From NCBI RefSeq assembly GCF_034263275.1, contig NZ_CP139559.1, forward strand, positions 5,704,001 through 5,768,000: a stretch of 64,000 nt of DNA, given 5' to 3'. Both the position numbers and the translations under genes were made by a program. The notes below the pieces were generated by a model, which saw only the letters and a list, made by a program, of their open reading frames with translations, did not search any database and had not been told where the DNA came from. This stretch comes from Mucilaginibacter sp. cycad4. Its GTDB lineage: Bacteria; Bacteroidota; Bacteroidia; Sphingobacteriales; Sphingobacteriaceae. The stretch's first letter is position 1. The number at the start of each line of letters is the position of its first letter. Shown piece after piece: positions 61,649-64,000 of this stretch.

Positions 61649-64000
61649 TTACAGCTTGCGTTTAACTTCTACGTTTTCGTAAGCTTCAACAATGTCGCCT
61701 ACTTCAATGTTGTTAAAGTTGTTGATGTTCAAACCGCACTCGTAACCTGCGTTTACTTCTTTCACATCGTCTTTAAAGCGTTTCAGTGAGGCCAGTTCGC
61801 CGGTGTAGATCACCACACCATCGCGGATGATACGGATCTTGCTGTTACGGTTAATTTTACCGTCAAGTACCATACAACCTGCAATAGTACCCACCTTGCT
61901 GATCTTGAAGGTTTCGCGGATCTCAACGTTAGCCACGATCTTCTCTTCAAAGGTTGGTGCAAGCATACCCTCCATCGCCGCTTTGATCTCGTTGATCGCG
62001 TCGTAGATGATCGAGTACAGCCTGATATCGATCTGCTCGGCTTCGGCCAGTTTACGGGCACCGCCTGAAGGGCGTACCTGGAAACCAATGATGATTGCAT
62101 CAGATGCCGATGCTAATAATACGTCTGATTCGGAGATCTGACCTACCGCTTTCGATATGATGTTCACCTGGATCTGCTCGGTTGACAGTTTCAGTAATGA
62201 ATCTGACAAGGCCTCGATAGAACCATCCACGTCACCTTTAACAATGATGTTAAGCTCCTTGAAGTTACCCACTGCCAAACGGCGGCCGATCTCATCAAGC
62301 GTGATGTGTTTTTGTGTACGTAAGCCCTGTTCACGTTGTAATTGTAAGCGTTTGTTGGCAATTTCACGTGCTTCAACTTCACTTTCAAGCGCGTTGAACT
62401 TATCGCCTGCTGTTGGTGCACCCTGCATACCCAATACCTGTACCGGTGTTGAAGGCCCTGCCGAATCCACACGCTGGCCACGCTCATTGGTTAACGCTTT
62501 TACACGACCGCTGTAGCAGCCTGCCAGTATCGGATCACCTACTTTTAAGCGGCCTGCCTGTACCAGGATGGTGGTAACAATACCACGACCTTTATCTAAA
62601 GCTGCCTCAATAACAGTACCTACGGCACGTTTGTTAGGGTTAGCTTTCAGTTCAAGCAGTTCGGCCTCAAGTAATACTTTTTCCAATAGCAGATCGACAT
62701 TTAAGCCGGTTTTGGCCGAAATTTCCTGCGACTGGTATTTACCGCCCCACTCTTCAACCAAAATATTCATGGCCGAAAGTTGTTCCCTTACTTTATCGGC
62801 ATTGGCGCCCGGCTTATCAATTTTGTTAAAGGCGAAGATGATTGGTGCGCCTGCAGCCTGTGCGTGGTTTATGGCCTCGCGGGTTTGCGGCATCACGCTG
62901 TCATCGGCAGCTATCACTATAATTACAATATCTGTAACCTGTGCACCCCTGGCACGCATCGCGGTAAACGCTTCGTGACCCGGTGTATCCAGGAAGGTGA
63001 TCTTTCCTTTATTATCAGGTAATGTTACTTCGTAAGCACCAATATGCTGGGTTATACCACCCGCTTCGCCGCCTATTACGTTGGTTTTACGTATAAAGTC
63101 GAGCAATGAGGTTTTACCGTGGTCAACGTGGCCCATGATGGTTACGATTGGTGCACGTGTTACCAGGTCGGCCGGATCATCAATCTGGTCAAGGTTGGCT
63201 TCCTCATCCTGCGGTTTCACAAATTCAACCTGGTAGCCAAATTCATCGGCCACAATTGAAAGTGTTTCGGCATCAAGCCTTTGGTTAATGGAAACGAACA
63301 TCCCCAGGCTCATACAGGTTGAAATGATCTGCGTTACAGATACATCCATCATACTTGCCAGCTCGTTTGCAGTTACGAACTCGGTAACCTTCAATACTTT
63401 TGATTGAAGTTCCTGTTCCATTGCCAGCTCTTCGGCACTTGCAGCAACATCATCACGTTTTTGACGACGGAATTTAGCACGCTGCGCAAACTTGCCCGAC
63501 TTACCTGCGCCGCTTAAGCGTGCAAGTGTAGCCTTGATCTGGTCTTGTATATCCTTTTCTGAAGGTTCTTCTTTAGGGCCGCTGTTTTGAGGAACATGGG
63601 TATTACGGTTGTTCCTGAAATCCGGACGGTTACCACCGCCATGACCACCCTGGCCCTGGCCTGGTCCGCTGTTTCCGGGTGCACCGTGTGTACGGTTCCT
63701 GAAATCCGGGCGGTTAGGGTTAATGGTACCACCACCACCTGGCTGCTGGCCTTGTTGCGGATGATTACCACCACCGCCTTGCTGGCCATGCGGATGGTTA
63801 CCACCACCACCGCCTTGCTGCGGATTGCCCTGGTTATCTTTACGCTTACGTTTGCGTTTATGATCGGCCGAGTTATTATTTGAATTTGATGATGAAGCTA
63901 CCGGGTTGCGTTTTGGGGCGTTAACCGGCAACTGGATCTTACCAATAATGTTTGGCCCTGTTAAACGCTCAGCTTTAGCGCGGATCACATCCGGCTCCTG
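61649..64000 (-). CDS. infB: Translation initiation factor IF-2 (5' end outside window)
   Basis: At least 783 codons, still open at the window edge, so the N-terminus is missing. The visible order is a Gly/His/Gln/Asn-rich low-complexity region (to about residue 150), the IF2 N2 domain (TEFVTANELASMMDVSVTQII), then the GTPase with G1 GHVDHGKTSL, G3 DTPGHEA and G4 NKID, domain II, IF2 domain 3 and the C-terminal β-barrel (YECGLNINNFNNIEVGDIVEAYE). It places initiator tRNA on the ribosome. The Gly-rich stretch is unusually long. Confidence 0.97.
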   Translation of the reverse strand, partial: QEPDVIRAKAERLTGPNIIGKIQLPVNAPKRNPVASSSNSNNNSADHKRKRKRKDNQGNPQQGGGGGNHPHGQQGGGGNHPQQGQQPGGGGTINPNRPDFRNRTHGAPGNSGPGQGQGGHGGGNRPDFRNNRNTHVPQNSGPKEEPSEKDIQDQIKATLARLSGAGKSGKFAQRAKFRRQKRDDVAASAEELAMEQELQSKVLKVTEFVTANELASMMDVSVTQIISTCMSLGMFVSINQRLDAETLSIVADEFGYQVEFVKPQDEEANLDQIDDPADLVTRAPIVTIMGHVDHGKTSLLDFIRKTNVIGGEAGGITQHIGAYEVTLPDNKGKITFLDTPGHEAFTAMRARGAQVTDIVIIVIAADDSVMPQTREAINHAQAAGAPIIFAFNKIDKPGANADKVREQLSAMNILVEEWGGKYQSQEISAKTGLNVDLLLEKVLLEAELLELKANPNKRAVGTVIEAALDKGRGIVTTILVQAGRLKVGDPILAGCYSGRVKALTNERGQRVDSAGPSTPVQVLGMQGAPTAGDKFNALESEVEAREIANKRLQLQREQGLRTQKHITLDEIGRRLAVGNFKELNIIVKGDVDGSIEALSDSLLKLSTEQIQVNIISKAVGQISESDVLLASASDAIIIGFQVRPSGGARKLAEAEQIDIRLYSIIYDAINEIKAAMEGMLAPTFEEKIVANVEIRETFKISKVGTIAGCMVLDGKINRNSKIRIIRDGVVIYTGELASLKRFKDDVKEVNAGYECGLNINNFNNIEVGDIVEAYENVEVKRKL

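Overview
The window is a stretch of a Bacteroidota chromosome, most likely from the Sphingobacteriaceae (Mucilaginibacter/Pedobacter type). The evidence is the fused lpxC-fabZ gene, a PorX-type (receiver plus PglZ) regulator of the type IX secretion system, several CarboxypepD_reg/TonB-type outer-membrane barrel proteins, the Bacteroidota -7 promoter element TAnnTTTG ahead of several genes, and very abundant intergenic inverted repeats. I saw no rRNA, tRNA or CRISPR array. Assignments rest on reading motifs by eye; no database search was run.

Layout. 0-9 kb: ruvX; a frameshifted GxxExxY gene bounded by inverted repeats; an O-methyltransferase; two glucosaminidases; two envelope proteins; a MITE-like element; ffh; two secreted proteins. 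9-15 kb: M1 aminopeptidase, a receiver protein, and a GH30-GH5 glycosidase pair. 15-21 kb: a tiny Cys/His-rich ORF, a repeat/FKBP fusion protein, four small orphan genes, the comM-like ATPase and a membrane protein. 21-31 kb: a frameshifted outer-membrane barrel gene, a PA14-bearing esterase, IS110 element 1 and an intact barrel gene. 31-38 kb: metalloprotease, retropepsin-like protease with PDZ, PBP4-type peptidase and EF-P. 38-46 kb: a lone ABC ATPase, lpxA/lpxC-fabZ/lpxD, an HD hydrolase, porX and exonuclease III. 46-48.4 kb: IS110 element 2 and a candidate small RNA.

48.4-56.6 kb is the most interesting block. A UbiA prenyltransferase is divergent from a tight run of YceI, type III polyketide synthase, FAD oxidoreductase and methyltransferase. 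This set looks like a phenolic-lipid or quinone pathway, resembling the three-enzyme srs logic of Streptomyces with added isoprenoid functions. A histidine kinase starts 9 nt after the methyltransferase and is followed by a DUF47 protein and a PiT phosphate transporter, so phosphate sensing may be transcriptionally tied to this lipid pathway.

56.6-64 kb: an ECF sigma factor with a TonB-like partner, an M28 peptidase, a small membrane protein bounded by palindromic repeats, and the C-terminal part of infB, which runs off the window.

A second theme is intergenic DNA. At least six families of short palindromic or inverted repeats are present. Both IS110-family elements lie at or between such repeats.
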